From Ketobacter alkanivorans (GTDB lineage: Bacteria; Pseudomonadota; Gammaproteobacteria; Pseudomonadales; Ketobacteraceae), in assembly GCF_002863865.1 (NCBI RefSeq), contig NZ_CP022684.1, positions 558,001 to 622,000 of the forward strand: a stretch of 64,000 bases of DNA, read 5' to 3'. Position 1 is the first letter of the stretch, and each line of letters starts with the position of its first letter. The notes under the pieces were generated by a model. It had not been told where the DNA came from and did no database searches. It saw only the letters and a list, made by a program, of their open reading frames with translations. This document shows positions 54,526 through 63,637 of the stretch, in pieces. The translations under genes were made by a program, and so were the position numbers.

Positions 54526-57500
54526 ATTGAAACTTGGCACTGCACTGGAATCGATACTTGTCTGTACATACAGGATTGCTCCCTCATCTAAGTAGATGTC
54601 GTAATTAATTCCGCTCACATTCTGTGTGCCTGTATAGCACCAGCCATCGCCACTTGAAGATACCACGGCATCACTGGACCCACCTTTAACAAACAGAGTG
54701 CGGGTTTCTCTTGATAATGACAGCATGGATTTCTGGCTAAGCGTGAGTGTATTGCCGCTATCTGCCAGATCAATCACTTCAATGCCATTAATGATTTCCG
54801 GCCCTATTGCGGTAAGATCCAGATTGTTCAGGGTAGTGGTGAATTGCAATGTATCGGTGCCCAACCCGCCCTCTATGTTGTAGAAGGTCGTATCAGCCAG
54901 TTGAATCACATCATCCCCTGCGCCCGCTGCAACAGCATCGGCTCCACCGGCGGTTACTATGGTGTCGTTGCCACTGGTGCCCACAAGGTTGTTGGCGCCG
55001 CTGTCTCCGGCAAGGCTGGTATTGACGGACTGGCTCAGTTCCCGCCCCCAGATTACAACCGTTTCACCACCGTCAGCACTGGCATTATCACCCAGCGTTG
55101 CACCCAATATCAGATCGTTGAATCCATCACCATTTACATCCGCATTTCCGCTGGCCTGAGCCAGACGATCATTTGCAGCAGCACCAATGATTTTAATGCC
55201 ATCGTTGCTATTCAAAGTGGCCAAATCCACATCAGCCCGTGAGGCCCCGTCTTTACCCATCACCAGATAACCGGCACCAGCGTTTGCGCCACCTTCGCCA
55301 TTGATATAGGCCCCAAGCAACACATCATCCACACCATCGACATTAAAATCGCCCGCACTGGCCAAGCTGTGAGACATGTTATCAGCGTCGTTTTCTCCGT
55401 AGATGGCAAAACCTTCACTGGAAAGCAAAGTGTCTACGTCGATATTTCCATAGGATCCGCCATTGTCACCGTAAATCACGAAGGCCGCGCCGTTACCACT
55501 CTTGCCATTAATGCTTTTACCATTGGACGAAACCAGTAAATCGCTAATACCGTCGCCATTGAAATCACCGCCATCAACGGAATGACCGATAATACTCCCC
55601 ACTTCTGTAGAAGAGATTTTGAAACCGCTGCCCCCGGATAATGTTGCCACATCAATAGCGTTGAAAATCGGGCCCGGCGAGCCAAATATCAGGAAGGATT
55701 GACCGCCATTTGACGCCACCGCACCGGAGAAGATCGCACTGACCACGATATCGTCATAACCATCAGCATCGTAATCGCCCACAAAGCGTGCGGACTGACC
55801 GAGCTGCCAACCGGCACTGGCCCCATAAATCAGCATGCCATCAGGGCCGGTGGTATCGATCAGATCAAGATCTACATCACCTCGAGTGGCACCCGACTCA
55901 CCAAATATCAAATAGGCTTTGCCACTATCGGCGCCATTCTCGTCGCTGTATCGGATGCCTACGATCAGGTCATCAATACCATCACCGTTAAAGTCGCCAC
56001 CAGCATCAATACCCTGACCGTTACCACTAAAATCAGTGAAGGAATCACCAATTCGAGCGCTGGCCTCAGATATTGTAACTCTGAAACCATTACTGCTGCT
56101 GAAACTGCTGATATTAACGTCGCTGTTGCTGGCTTGGCCGAAGATGATATAAACGATACCGCCATCACTGGCATAGTTATCCTCCAGCGGTGCAGCAACA
56201 AAGATATCGTCGTAGCCGTCATCGTTTATGTCTCCGGCTCCACCGACAGCACCGCCGAGCTTATCCACAGCGGATTGACCAATAATTTTGAATCCATTGG
56301 TGCCATTGGTAATGGTAGAGCTGTTGAAATTGGATCGGGTCGATCCAGCTTGCCCATAGACAATATAAGCAACACCCGCAGATCCATTGTTATCCGGCGC
56401 ACCCGTGACAAAATCTTCAAAGCCATCGCCGTTTACATCACCCACACCATTGACCGCCCAACCAATGTGCTCTCCCGCAGTACTACCCTGCACCTGGAAC
56501 CCATCACTGCTTGTCATAGTGGCCACATCAATCACATCGGCTGTGATGGCTATGTTTTTATTGGCAGACAGGGAACCTGCCGTTGTCGGAGCCGGTAGCG
56601 TAAGATCAGCATTCGCATAGTTTACGCTCCTGATAAGGGCACTATTGAGCACCAGAGAGCTGACATCGACGTAATCGAGATCCGCTGCACCATCACCAAA
56701 AGCAACACTGTAGGTGAATTGAAGAGTGGCCGTACCCGTGCCCGATACATAGCCAGCGGTTCGATCCACTCCATCCAGATCAACGTTTATATAGGGCGAT
56801 GCCAAGGTGACATCAACTGACTCACTGAAGGTGACAGATACGTTAATACTACTACCGACGCCATAGGAACCATCGGCAGTAGAGGATGTTACATTCGTCA
56901 CCGTAGGCACCGAAACATTAACGCTGACAAAGTTGAGATCCGTTTTAGCGGAAATACCCGCAAAACTGGCACCGCCGCCGTTGACCAGAGCACCAGAATC
57001 AATAGTAAGGTAATACCCAGTATTTGGTTCCAGCACATCTGTCTGGGTAATGGTAATAGACGCTGAGCCCGAACCACTCACCTGACCGGAACTTATTGCA
57101 ATGGTATCCCATACGCTGTCATCACTGGTTTTGTGAATCACTACATTACCGGTATTGGCATACACTGTTTCGTTGAAGTTCAGCGTTAAGGTGGAATTCA
57201 GCGCCACTCCAGTAGCTTCGTCTGCCGGAGTGCTGGACGCAATCGCTGTAGCTTGGGTTACGAAGTTCCAGTCAGTGGTGTTGGCTATCCCGGCATAGCT
57301 GTTAGCCGCCAAGTCGCCAAAGGCGCTGGCGTCAATTTGCACATAGTAGCCAGTACCACCGTAGAATGTACCGGCAGGATTGACCGTGATGGAACTGGTA
57401 CCACTGCCCGTGACTCTGGCATCGCCAACCGGAATGGTCTCAAAGGTGCTGTCGTCGCTGCTGCGCTTAATCACGATGTTGCCGCTTTGCACGTAGACGT

Positions 57501-60500
57501 TGCTATCAAAGTTGAGTACTAAATTGTCGTTGAATCCTACAGTGGTGGCACCATCTGCTGGTGACGTGGTACTCAGTGTTGGATTTGCGGTATCAACTTG
57601 CAAGGCAAAACCAGAACTCACTGCTGAAGTGTTATCAGCAGCGTCACTTTGAGTTGCAGTAAGGGTATAGCTGCCGTCGCTTAAGCTGGCGCCCGTGTAA
57701 TCTGCAGTCCAGACACCACTACCGTTTACGGTAGGCGTCAATATGCTGGAGCCGTCAAGCATCAGGTCCACTACCAGCCCCACTTCTCCGGTGCCGGAAA
57801 TGATCAGGGTGTTGTCATTGGTAATACCATCGTTGGCACCGCTGTCTGTTGTAATACCCGTAATGGCTGGCGCTGCTGGAGTTGAGCTGTCGACGGTGAC
57901 GCTGAATGTGGATGACAGTGCCGAAGTATTACCTGCTGTATCCTGAGTGCTCGCGGTAATACTGTATGTACCATCACTCAAGCTGGTGCCGGTGTAATCA
58001 TAGCTCCAGGCGCCCGCGCCGCTGGCCGTGGTGGTACCGATGGAACCGGCGTCGACAAAGACGGTAACCGTGGAATTAGCCTCGGCGGCACCTGAAAACA
58101 CCAACGAATTATCGCTGGTAATGCCATCGCTGCTGCCAGTATCGGTGGTGATTGCCGTCACAGCTGGTGCTGCAGGTGCGCTGGAGTCGATCGTGACAGC
58201 AAAACCACTGGAAGTCGCCGAGTTATTGGCTGCGGTATCTGTTGCGGTTGCTGAGAAAAGATAACTTCCATCAGAAAGTACCGTACCCGTGTAATCGAAC
58301 GACCATGCACCACTTCCGTTAGCAGCCACAGTGCCCACAGATATGCCGCCTACCATCAATTCAACTGTACTATTGGCTTCGGCGGTACCCGATATGAGCA
58401 GTGTGTTGTCGCTAGTAATGAGATCTCCCAGAATTCCACTGTCCAGGGTGATGGAATCTACGGAAGGTGCCGCAGGTGCGACAACATCGATCGTCAGGTT
58501 AAAGGAAGTGGAAGCTACTGAAGTATTGCCGGAGGCATCCTGTGCCGTCGCGGTGATGCTGTAGGCACCATCACTGAACGTGGTGCCGCTGTAGTCGAAG
58601 GTCCATACGCCGCTGCCATTGGCAGTGGTGGTGCCTACGGAACTTGCGCCGATGAATATTTCAATAGTGGCATCTGCCTCGGAGGTACCACTGAATAGCA
58701 AGGTGTTATCACCGGTGATCAGATCACCTAACACACCCGTATCGGTGGTCATGGCGGTAATAGCAGGTGCTGCAGGCAAACCTGTATCTATGGTAATGGC
58801 ATACGCAGATGACGCCACCGAGGTATTACCAGATGCATCTTGCGCCGTAGCGGTAATGCTATAAGCACCATCACTCAAGGTAGTGCCGCTGTAGTCGAAG
58901 GTCCATACGCCGCTGCCATTGGCAGTGGTGGTGCCTACGGAACTTGCGCCGATGAATATTTCAATGGTGGCATCTGCTTCGGAGGTACCACTGAATAGCA
59001 ATGTGTTATCGCCGGTGATCAGATCACCTAACACACCCGTATCAGTGGTCATGGCGGTGATAGCAGGGGCTGCTGGCAAACCTGTATCTATGGTAATGGC
59101 ATACGCAGACGAAGCCACCGAGGTATTACCAGATGCATCTTGCGCCGTAGCGGTAATGCTGTAGGCACCGTCGGATAGCGTGGTGCCGCTGTAATCGAAG
59201 GTCCATACACCGCTGCCATTGGCAGTGGTGGTGCCCACCGAACTACCACCGATGAACACTTCAATGGTGGCATCTGCCTCGGAGGTACCGCTGAACAACA
59301 AGGTGTTATCACCCGTGATCAAGTCGCCCAACACACCGGTGTCGGTAGTCATGGAAGTAATCGCCGGTACCACTGGCGCAGCAGTATCAATCACCAAATT
59401 AAACGCAACCGACATCGGTGACTGCAATCCGGAAATATTTTCAGCCTGCGCAGTAAGAATGTGTACGCCATCCGTTAACACAGTTGCGGTATGGTCGAAG
59501 CTCCAGTTTCCAAACATATCTGCAGTGGTTACGCCAACACCAACACCATCGATATAAACATAGACATCGGCGCCTGCATCGGCAGTACCCAGCACTTCCA
59601 ATGTTGAATCCGCAGTTATGCCGTCAGACGCCAAACCTGTATCCGTTGTTATCCCCGAGATCACAGGCATACTAGGGGGCAACGCATTAATCACAATGTC
59701 GAAACCAGGTGAGACTGAAGACTGGTTCCCCGCCAGATCCACAACTTGAGTGGTTACGCTGTAGTTGCCGTTCACCAAAGGCGCGGCACTTAAATCAAGA
59801 ATCCAATCGCCGCTGGAGTCCACCAGAACCTGGCCGACAGAGGAGCCGTCAACAAACACCTCAACATAATCCCCAGCGTCAGCCGTACCCACTAACTGAA
59901 TAGCACCAGTAGCTGTCACCCCGTCACCCACTACACCGGTATCCGGCTGTAATGCAATCGACCCAATAGGATTCGGAGCAGCTGTATCAATCATCAGGTT
60001 GAACAAAGAAGACCAAGCCGATTGATTGCCTGCGCGGTCGGTCGCCATCAACTGCACGCTATGCGCACCTTCGGACAGGGCAACGACTGAATAATCGAAC
60101 GACCAGTTGCCGCTCGCATCAGCGGTAGTATTACCCAGAACGGTAGCATCACGGCGTAAACGAATTTGAGCAAAAGGCTCAGAGACGCCATCAAATACCA
60201 AACGTGTGTCATTGGTAATGTAATCCGTCGCACTCAGCCCAGAGTCAAGTGAGATATTCAGAACCGAAGGAGCGGCAGGTGGCACCCGGTCAATAACGAC
60301 AGGGAATTGTGGGGAAATAGCACTTTGCAGAGTCAAAAACGTGGAGTCTGCAGTCAACATATAGCTTCCGTCGGATAAATTGACAGCGCTGTAATCGACA
60401 GACCAGTTCCCCTCGCCATCGGCAATACTCGTACCGATAGCCACACTGTTAAGATAGAGGGTGACCGTCATGCTGGGTTCGGCTGTTCCGGTGATGACTA

Positions 60501-61134
60501 AAGTGCCGTCCGTCGTAAAGCCGTCCCCAGCCACATAGGAATCGTCCGTGATGGAAGAAATGATAGGTGACGCAGGAGCCGTGGGGTCATAGCGAAATGT
60601 AAAGGTGCTGGCGGATGCAACGCTCTCACCGGCAGGAGACACCGTAACGAGGTTCACCTCATAACGATCTGGAATCAAAGTGACGACGGTAAAATCGATG
60701 CGCCACTCGCCTCGTGAATCCACCACAGTTGACGCGTTCATCACGCCGTTCAACCAAAATTCAAGAATATGCCCTGGCTCGCCTGTGCCTGAGAACGCGA
60801 CGGTATCATCAATTACCCGCCCTTCACCAAAAGGCACATCATCCGACCACAACGAAACCACGGCCGGTGCTACGTAATCACTGGTCGACGTATTTTCGCC
60901 TGCTTCATTCCCTGGATCTACGTTTCCGGTACCGCTGCCATCACCAGACTCCGAATCATTAAACTCCGAGCTGTTGTCTTCTTCCGAGGTACCGGAACTA
61001 CCTGAATCACTGCTTTCGGTTTGCTCAGAACCACTGCGCGTGTCTGAACCACCGCCTCCACCACCACCGCAAGCGGTGATGAGCAATATGCAACCGAGAA
61101 CTACCAAATATCGGATCGCACCCAATTGGGACAC
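53530..61134 (-). CDS. Giant Ig-repeat lipoprotein with DUF2341/LamG-like C-terminus (about 2,535 residues)
   Basis: A tandem paralogue of the 21-kb gene. Numbering from the TTG at 61149: residues 1-597 are nearly identical to the neighbour (lipobox ITAC with Cys27, Gly7 run, acidic linker, five Ig-like domains). Next come six Ig-like units, the first three almost identical (TDTGVLGDLITGDN), then SbsA-type Ig and beta domains (about 1190-1535), seven FG-GAP repeats (1536-2045), an RTX-like segment (to 2205), and a distinct DUF2341 plus concanavalin/LamG-like module (2206-2539). The last module ends in ADANRIKLNYENQR, the typical end of DUF2341-LamG proteins. A lectin-like binding head on the same stalk base is the likely meaning. 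The GTG at 61134 is preferred over the TTG because GGAGG precedes it. Confidence 0.88.
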   Translation of the reverse strand: MSQLGAIRYLVVLGCILLITACGGGGGGGSDTRSGSEQTESSDSGSSGTSEEDNSSEFNDSESGDGSGTGNVDPGNEAGENTSTSDYVAPAVVSLWSDDVPFGEGRVIDDTVAFSGTGEPGHILEFWLNGVMNASTVVDSRGEWRIDFTVVTLIPDRYEVNLVTVSPAGESVASASTFTFRYDPTAPASPIISSITDDSYVAGDGFTTDGTLVITGTAEPSMTVTLYLNSVAIGTSIADGEGNWSVDYSAVNLSDGSYMLTADSTFLTLQSAISPQFPVVIDRVPPAAPSVLNISLDSGLSATDYITNDTRLVFDGVSEPFAQIRLRRDATVLGNTTADASGNWSFDYSVVALSEGAHSVQLMATDRAGNQSAWSSLFNLMIDTAAPNPIGSIALQPDTGVVGDGVTATGAIQLVGTADAGDYVEVFVDGSSVGQVLVDSSGDWILDLSAAPLVNGNYSVTTQVVDLAGNQSSVSPGFDIVINALPPSMPVISGITTDTGLASDGITADSTLEVLGTADAGADVYVYIDGVGVGVTTADMFGNWSFDHTATVLTDGVHILTAQAENISGLQSPMSVAFNLVIDTAAPVVPAITSMTTDTGVLGDLITGDNTLLFSGTSEADATIEVFIGGSSVGTTTANGSGVWTFDYSGTTLSDGAYSITATAQDASGNTSVASSAYAITIDTGLPAAPAITAMTTDTGVLGDLITGDNTLLFSGTSEADATIEIFIGASSVGTTTANGSGVWTFDYSGTTLSDGAYSITATAQDASGNTSVASSAYAITIDTGLPAAPAITAMTTDTGVLGDLITGDNTLLFSGTSEADATIEIFIGASSVGTTTANGSGVWTFDYSGTTFSDGAYSITATAQDASGNTSVASTSFNLTIDVVAPAAPSVDSITLDSGILGDLITSDNTLLISGTAEANSTVELMVGGISVGTVAANGSGAWSFDYTGTVLSDGSYLFSATATDTAANNSATSSGFAVTIDSSAPAAPAVTAITTDTGSSDGITSDNSLVFSGAAEANSTVTVFVDAGSIGTTTASGAGAWSYDYTGTSLSDGTYSITASTQDTAGNTSALSSTFSVTVDSSTPAAPAITGITTDSGANDGITNDNTLIISGTGEVGLVVDLMLDGSSILTPTVNGSGVWTADYTGASLSDGSYTLTATQSDAADNTSAVSSGFALQVDTANPTLSTTSPADGATTVGFNDNLVLNFDSNVYVQSGNIVIKRSSDDSTFETIPVGDARVTGSGTSSITVNPAGTFYGGTGYYVQIDASAFGDLAANSYAGIANTTDWNFVTQATAIASSTPADEATGVALNSTLTLNFNETVYANTGNVVIHKTSDDSVWDTIAISSGQVSGSGSASITITQTDVLEPNTGYYLTIDSGALVNGGGASFAGISAKTDLNFVSVNVSVPTVTNVTSSTADGSYGVGSSINVSVTFSESVDVTLASPYINVDLDGVDRTAGYVSGTGTATLQFTYSVAFGDGAADLDYVDVSSLVLNSALIRSVNYANADLTLPAPTTAGSLSANKNIAITADVIDVATMTSSDGFQVQGSTAGEHIGWAVNGVGDVNGDGFEDFVTGAPDNNGSAGVAYIVYGQAGSTRSNFNSSTITNGTNGFKIIGQSAVDKLGGAVGGAGDINDDGYDDIFVAAPLEDNYASDGGIVYIIFGQASNSDVNISSFSSSNGFRVTISEASARIGDSFTDFSGNGQGIDAGGDFNGDGIDDLIVGIRYSDENGADSGKAYLIFGESGATRGDVDLDLIDTTGPDGMLIYGASAGWQLGQSARFVGDYDADGYDDIVVSAIFSGAVASNGGQSFLIFGSPGPIFNAIDVATLSGGSGFKISSTEVGSIIGHSVDGGDFNGDGISDLLVSSNGKSINGKSGNGAAFVIYGDNGGSYGNIDVDTLLSSEGFAIYGENDADNMSHSLASAGDFNVDGVDDVLLGAYINGEGGANAGAGYLVMGKDGASRADVDLATLNSNDGIKIIGAAANDRLAQASGNADVNGDGFNDLILGATLGDNASADGGETVVIWGRELSQSVNTSLAGDSGANNLVGTSGNDTIVTAGGADAVAAGAGDDVIQLADTTFYNIEGGLGTDTLQFTTTLNNLDLTAIGPEIINGIEVIDLADSGNTLTLSQKSMLSLSRETRTLFVKGGSSDAVVSSSGDGWCYTGTQNVSGINYDIYLDEGAILYVQTSIDSSAVPSFNSTQTYSFDTTGGGANVSGSVTDFPVLIRVSSGIVSSLQGSKADIRFTDKDQLTWLPYEIEVGASGELYAWVLVPQVDGNSSGDYIVMHYNDVQNGTVPDRQNPSKLWKDYGAVWHFDEGTSGTAYDSSAFQNHAAQISGSVGDNPDKLIGYGRNFSGNEALQAPYDISFNSSNQAFTVESWVREPGLTLLGLKTAREVLSRGTSGTYWEMTSNSATLIIGTPPRFIVDDGGFGQTSLSFDGGGLLFTSTQWVHQVAVIDPASGIRIYSNGGLAGTAAYKATENGQPFKMGNSSADVQLDEVRYGRFAADANRIKLNYENQRSGSSFVSPQF
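55015..56545 (-). other. FG-GAP beta-propeller domain of the second giant gene
   Basis: Seven FG-GAP loops are visible, including GDVNGDGFEDFVTGAP, GDINDDGYDDIFVAAP, GDFNGDGIDDLIVGI and GDYDADGYDDIVVSA. This is the third propeller of the window, and the overall order (SbsA-like Ig, propeller, RTX-like) equals that of copies A and B. Confidence 0.85.
58491..59388 (-). repeat. Three 300-bp Ig units in the second giant gene
   Basis: Three consecutive units with the same 300-bp period encode TDTGVLGDLITGDNTLLFSG and GVWTFDYSGTTLSDGAYSI. They are nearly identical to each other at DNA level but of another sequence type than the 41-unit array next door, so each gene homogenises its own repeats. Confidence 0.85.
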
Positions 61135-61149
61135 CCAACCTCCAATCAA
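59359..61149 (-). repeat. Direct repeat, copy 2 (5' end of the second giant gene)
   Basis: Partner of 51311-53101 at an offset of 8,048 bp, about 98.8% identical. The junction to unique sequence lies inside the sixth Ig-like domain (after IDTAAPVVPAIT), not at a domain border. Confidence 0.93.
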
Positions 61150-61677
61150 CTAATTGCTTTATAAGCCCTAAAACACCAGGGAACTATGAATGAAATATAG
61201 TCGAGCCCAGAGAAACCGTAGGTCTTGGAGGGTTTTGTATTGCTACTTTTTGTGGCTTGTACGTAGAAAGAGAATCATTCAAGTTTTCAACAGAGGCTAC
61301 CTAAAAAAAGGAAATAATGCCATTTAAATCATAGCATTACAGAATTCCCGAACAATATTCACACAGCGATTGAATCATTCATCCACGTATGGCCTGTAAA
61401 TACACGAAGCCTAACACTTTGTTTTTATGAAATAATATTCACCGAAACCAACGCATCATATTTACAAAATCAATACACTATAGGTGCCTTGCAAAATACT
61501 GACTATCAGGTCACCACCTCCCCGATTGGAATATTTCATCAATCCTTAATCGTTTTTGTCATTCACAAGCCCTTCTTTTTGAGCAATTATCAAAGCCCCC
61601 TTGCACTGATTAACCCCTCAAAATCACATAATAAACTGTGTAAGTTCCACAATTCGACTAACAGGGATAACCAGAAG
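61150..61677. promoter_or_regulatory. Divergent intergenic region (528 bp, no gene)
   Basis: AT-rich spacer between the second giant gene (minus) and the epimerase (plus). It holds AAATATAGTCGAG at 61193-61205, shared with the other giant gene's leader. A plus-strand frame is open from 61489 into the epimerase gene but has no ribosome site and an atypical composition, so I treat it as noncoding. I see no RNA gene or convincing sigma70 promoter. Confidence 0.45.
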
Positions 61678-62712
61678 ATGAAGAAAGCACTAGTCACCGG
61701 CGCCGCCGGATTTATCGGCTCTCATGTAGTAGATCAACTCACAGCGAAAGGCATCGACGTTCGCGCCGCAGTATTGCCAAACGAGCGCACCCACAACATT
61801 GATCACTACCAGCCTGAGATCGTACGAGGTGACATGCTGGATAAAGATTTCGTGAAAGAAATCGTGAAAGATGTAGATACCGTATTCCACCTCGCGGCGG
61901 TTTACGCTACCTGGATGCCTGACTGGAAGCCATTATGGGAAGTAAACATGCAAGGCAGCCGAAACGTGCTTTGGGCCTGCATGAACGCAAAAAACGTCAA
62001 AAAGGTTGTATACACAAGCTCTTTGTCCGCTATCGGACTGTTACCTGGCCGCGCCGCCTCCAACGAAACAACGCCTTTCAACCAATATGATGCCCTCCCC
62101 TACATACTGAGCAAATATCTAAGCCAGCAAGAGGCATTGGATTTCGCCGAGCAAGGGCTGAATTTAACGGTGGTCAATCCTGCCTTTCCATTTGGACCAG
62201 GGGATGTAGCGCCAACCCCAACCGGTGGCATTATTATGAAAATGATCGAAGGTGGTGCCCGGTTTTCATTCCCCGGCGGCTTTAACCTGGTCGACGTGCG
62301 CGATGTCGCAGCAGGTCACATACTGGCAGCGGAGAAGGGTCGACAAGGAGAGAAATACATTCTGGGCAACGAGAACGTAACAGGTGAGGAATTCAGTAAA
62401 ATTTGCGCAGAAATCCTGGGCAAATCTGATCGAGTCATACCGTTACCCGGTATGCTAGTGGAAGGTGGTGCTCAGCTGGCACAATTCATTGCAGACAACA
62501 TCACCCACAGTAAGCCCTATATTATCCCCAAAGAGTTAAAATACGCCTCTCAATTCGCCTTTATGGATTGCAACAAAGCCCGTAAGGAACTGGGATACAA
62601 TCCAAGGGATGTTCGTATCTCTTTACGTGATTCCATTGCTTGGTTTCAAAGCGCCGAGTTCCAAAACACCCAAACACGTCCAATGCCCTTGAAGACTAGC
62701 GTTAATTACTAG
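61678..62712 (+). CDS. NAD(P)-dependent epimerase/dehydratase (extended SDR)
   Basis: A 344-residue extended short-chain dehydrogenase. The N-terminal Rossmann motif is VTGAAGFIGSH (GxxGxxG), the catalytic Ser region is VVYTSSLSAIG, and the YxxxK pair is in PYILSKYLSQQ. The middle (VYATWMPDW, NMQGSRNVLWACMNA) resembles dihydroflavonol-reductase-like and HpnA-like enzymes more than UDP-sugar epimerases. Substrate unknown. The start is the ATG at 61678 with AGGGA about 12 bases upstream; it gives the standard short N-terminus before the Rossmann motif. The MscS gene begins 67 bp downstream, behind a strong hairpin that may also serve as terminator of this gene. Confidence 0.9.
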   Translation: MKKALVTGAAGFIGSHVVDQLTAKGIDVRAAVLPNERTHNIDHYQPEIVRGDMLDKDFVKEIVKDVDTVFHLAAVYATWMPDWKPLWEVNMQGSRNVLWACMNAKNVKKVVYTSSLSAIGLLPGRAASNETTPFNQYDALPYILSKYLSQQEALDFAEQGLNLTVVNPAFPFGPGDVAPTPTGGIIMKMIEGGARFSFPGGFNLVDVRDVAAGHILAAEKGRQGEKYILGNENVTGEEFSKICAEILGKSDRVIPLPGMLVEGGAQLAQFIADNITHSKPYIIPKELKYASQFAFMDCNKARKELGYNPRDVRISLRDSIAWFQSAEFQNTQTRPMPLKTSVNY

Positions 62713-62742
62713 CTTTGTAGTGGATTTATAGTACTTGTCTTG

Positions 62743-62780
62743 TAATATTGCCCTCTCATAAACGTAGGAGGGCAATATTA
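62743..62780 (+). promoter_or_regulatory. Perfect 13-bp hairpin sequestering the mscS ribosome-binding site and start codon
   Basis: Arms TAATATTGCCCTC (62743-62755) and GAGGGCAATATTA (62768-62780) are exact reverse complements with a 12-base loop. The right arm contains most of the Shine-Dalgarno AGGAGGG (62766-62772) and ends on the A of the ATG at 62780; the U and G of the start codon can extend the stem by G-U wobbles. As RNA this would hide the initiation site. There is no U-tract after it, so a plain terminator fits less well. Confidence 0.8.
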
Positions 62781-63598
62781 TGTTCGAGGGCATGTTACCA
62801 AAAGACTTTTCTCAAGAATTGCTTTTGGAGTGGGGAATCAGCATAGGAATGGCAATTGTTGTCTTCCTGGTTGGTCGTATTGTAATCAACGTCATCGTGA
62901 AAATAGCTAAACACGCCATGGAAAAAGGTGGCATGGATGCTCTGCTGGTGAACTTCGTGTCATCCATCATGCGCTGGGTGTTGATGCTGTTTGTCATCAT
63001 TGCAGCACTGGAGCAGCTCGGCGTAGACACCACCTCCCTGGTCGCCCTGCTGGGTGCCGCCGGTATCGCTGTTGGTTTGGCGTTGAAAGATTCTCTGCAA
63101 AACTTCGCTTCTGGTGTAATGCTCATCGTGTTCCGCCCGTTCAAAAACGGGGATTTTGTGGATGCAGGTGGTGTTACCGGTGTTGTTGAGCACATTGGTA
63201 TATTCACTACCACAATGAAAACTGGCGACAACAAAGAAGTGATCGTTCCGAATGGCCAAGTCTATGGTGGCACTATAACCAACTTCTCCGCTCGCTCTAC
63301 TCGCCGTGTGGACATGGTAGTAGGTATCGCTTATGACGCCGACATTCGCAAAGCCAAAAACATCCTGCTGGATATTCTTAATGCAGATGAGCGTGTCCTA
63401 AAAGATCCTGCACCTGTGGTTGCGGTTTCAGAGCTGGCCGATTCTTCGGTAAACTTTGTGGTTCGCCCATGGGTAAACTCGGGGGATTACTGGGCTGTGC
63501 TGTGGGATACCAATGAGAAGGTTAAATATGCGTTCGACGAGGCAGGAATAGGTATTCCGTTCCCTCAGATGGAACTACACGTAAACAAAGCGGAATGA
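62780..63598 (+). CDS. mscS: Small-conductance mechanosensitive channel MscS
   Basis: A 272-residue MscS channel (E. coli MscS is 286). Three N-terminal TM helices are visible. The pore-lining TM3 reads ALLGAAGIAVGLALKDSLQN, with the Ala/Gly pattern that packs the heptamer, followed by FASGVMLIVFRPF. The cytoplasmic beta domain has FVDAGGVTGVVEHIGIFTT and KEVIVPNG, both family hallmarks, and a normal C-terminal alpha/beta domain follows. The channel releases solutes on hypo-osmotic shock. The start at 62780 has an excellent AGGAGGG at seven bases, but both elements sit in a perfect hairpin, so translation is probably conditional. A strong terminator follows the stop. Confidence 0.95.
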   Translation: MFEGMLPKDFSQELLLEWGISIGMAIVVFLVGRIVINVIVKIAKHAMEKGGMDALLVNFVSSIMRWVLMLFVIIAALEQLGVDTTSLVALLGAAGIAVGLALKDSLQNFASGVMLIVFRPFKNGDFVDAGGVTGVVEHIGIFTTTMKTGDNKEVIVPNGQVYGGTITNFSARSTRRVDMVVGIAYDADIRKAKNILLDILNADERVLKDPAPVVAVSELADSSVNFVVRPWVNSGDYWAVLWDTNEKVKYAFDEAGIGIPFPQMELHVNKAE

Positions 63599-63602
63599 TA
63601 AA

Positions 63603-63633
63603 AAAAAGGGTGAAGCTAAGCTTCACCCTTTTT
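63603..63633. terminator. Bidirectional rho-independent terminator
   Basis: Perfect 14-bp arms AAAAAGGGTGAAGC / GCTTCACCCTTTTT with a TAA loop, with A and T runs on both sides. It lies between the convergent mscS and cold-shock genes and serves both. Confidence 0.92.
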
Positions 63634-63637
63634 CGTT

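Noticed and set aside
61489..61677. 63-codon N-terminal extension of the epimerase
   Set aside because: It has no Shine-Dalgarno, odd composition and precedes a standard Rossmann start. The ATG at 61678 gives the normal family N-terminus.
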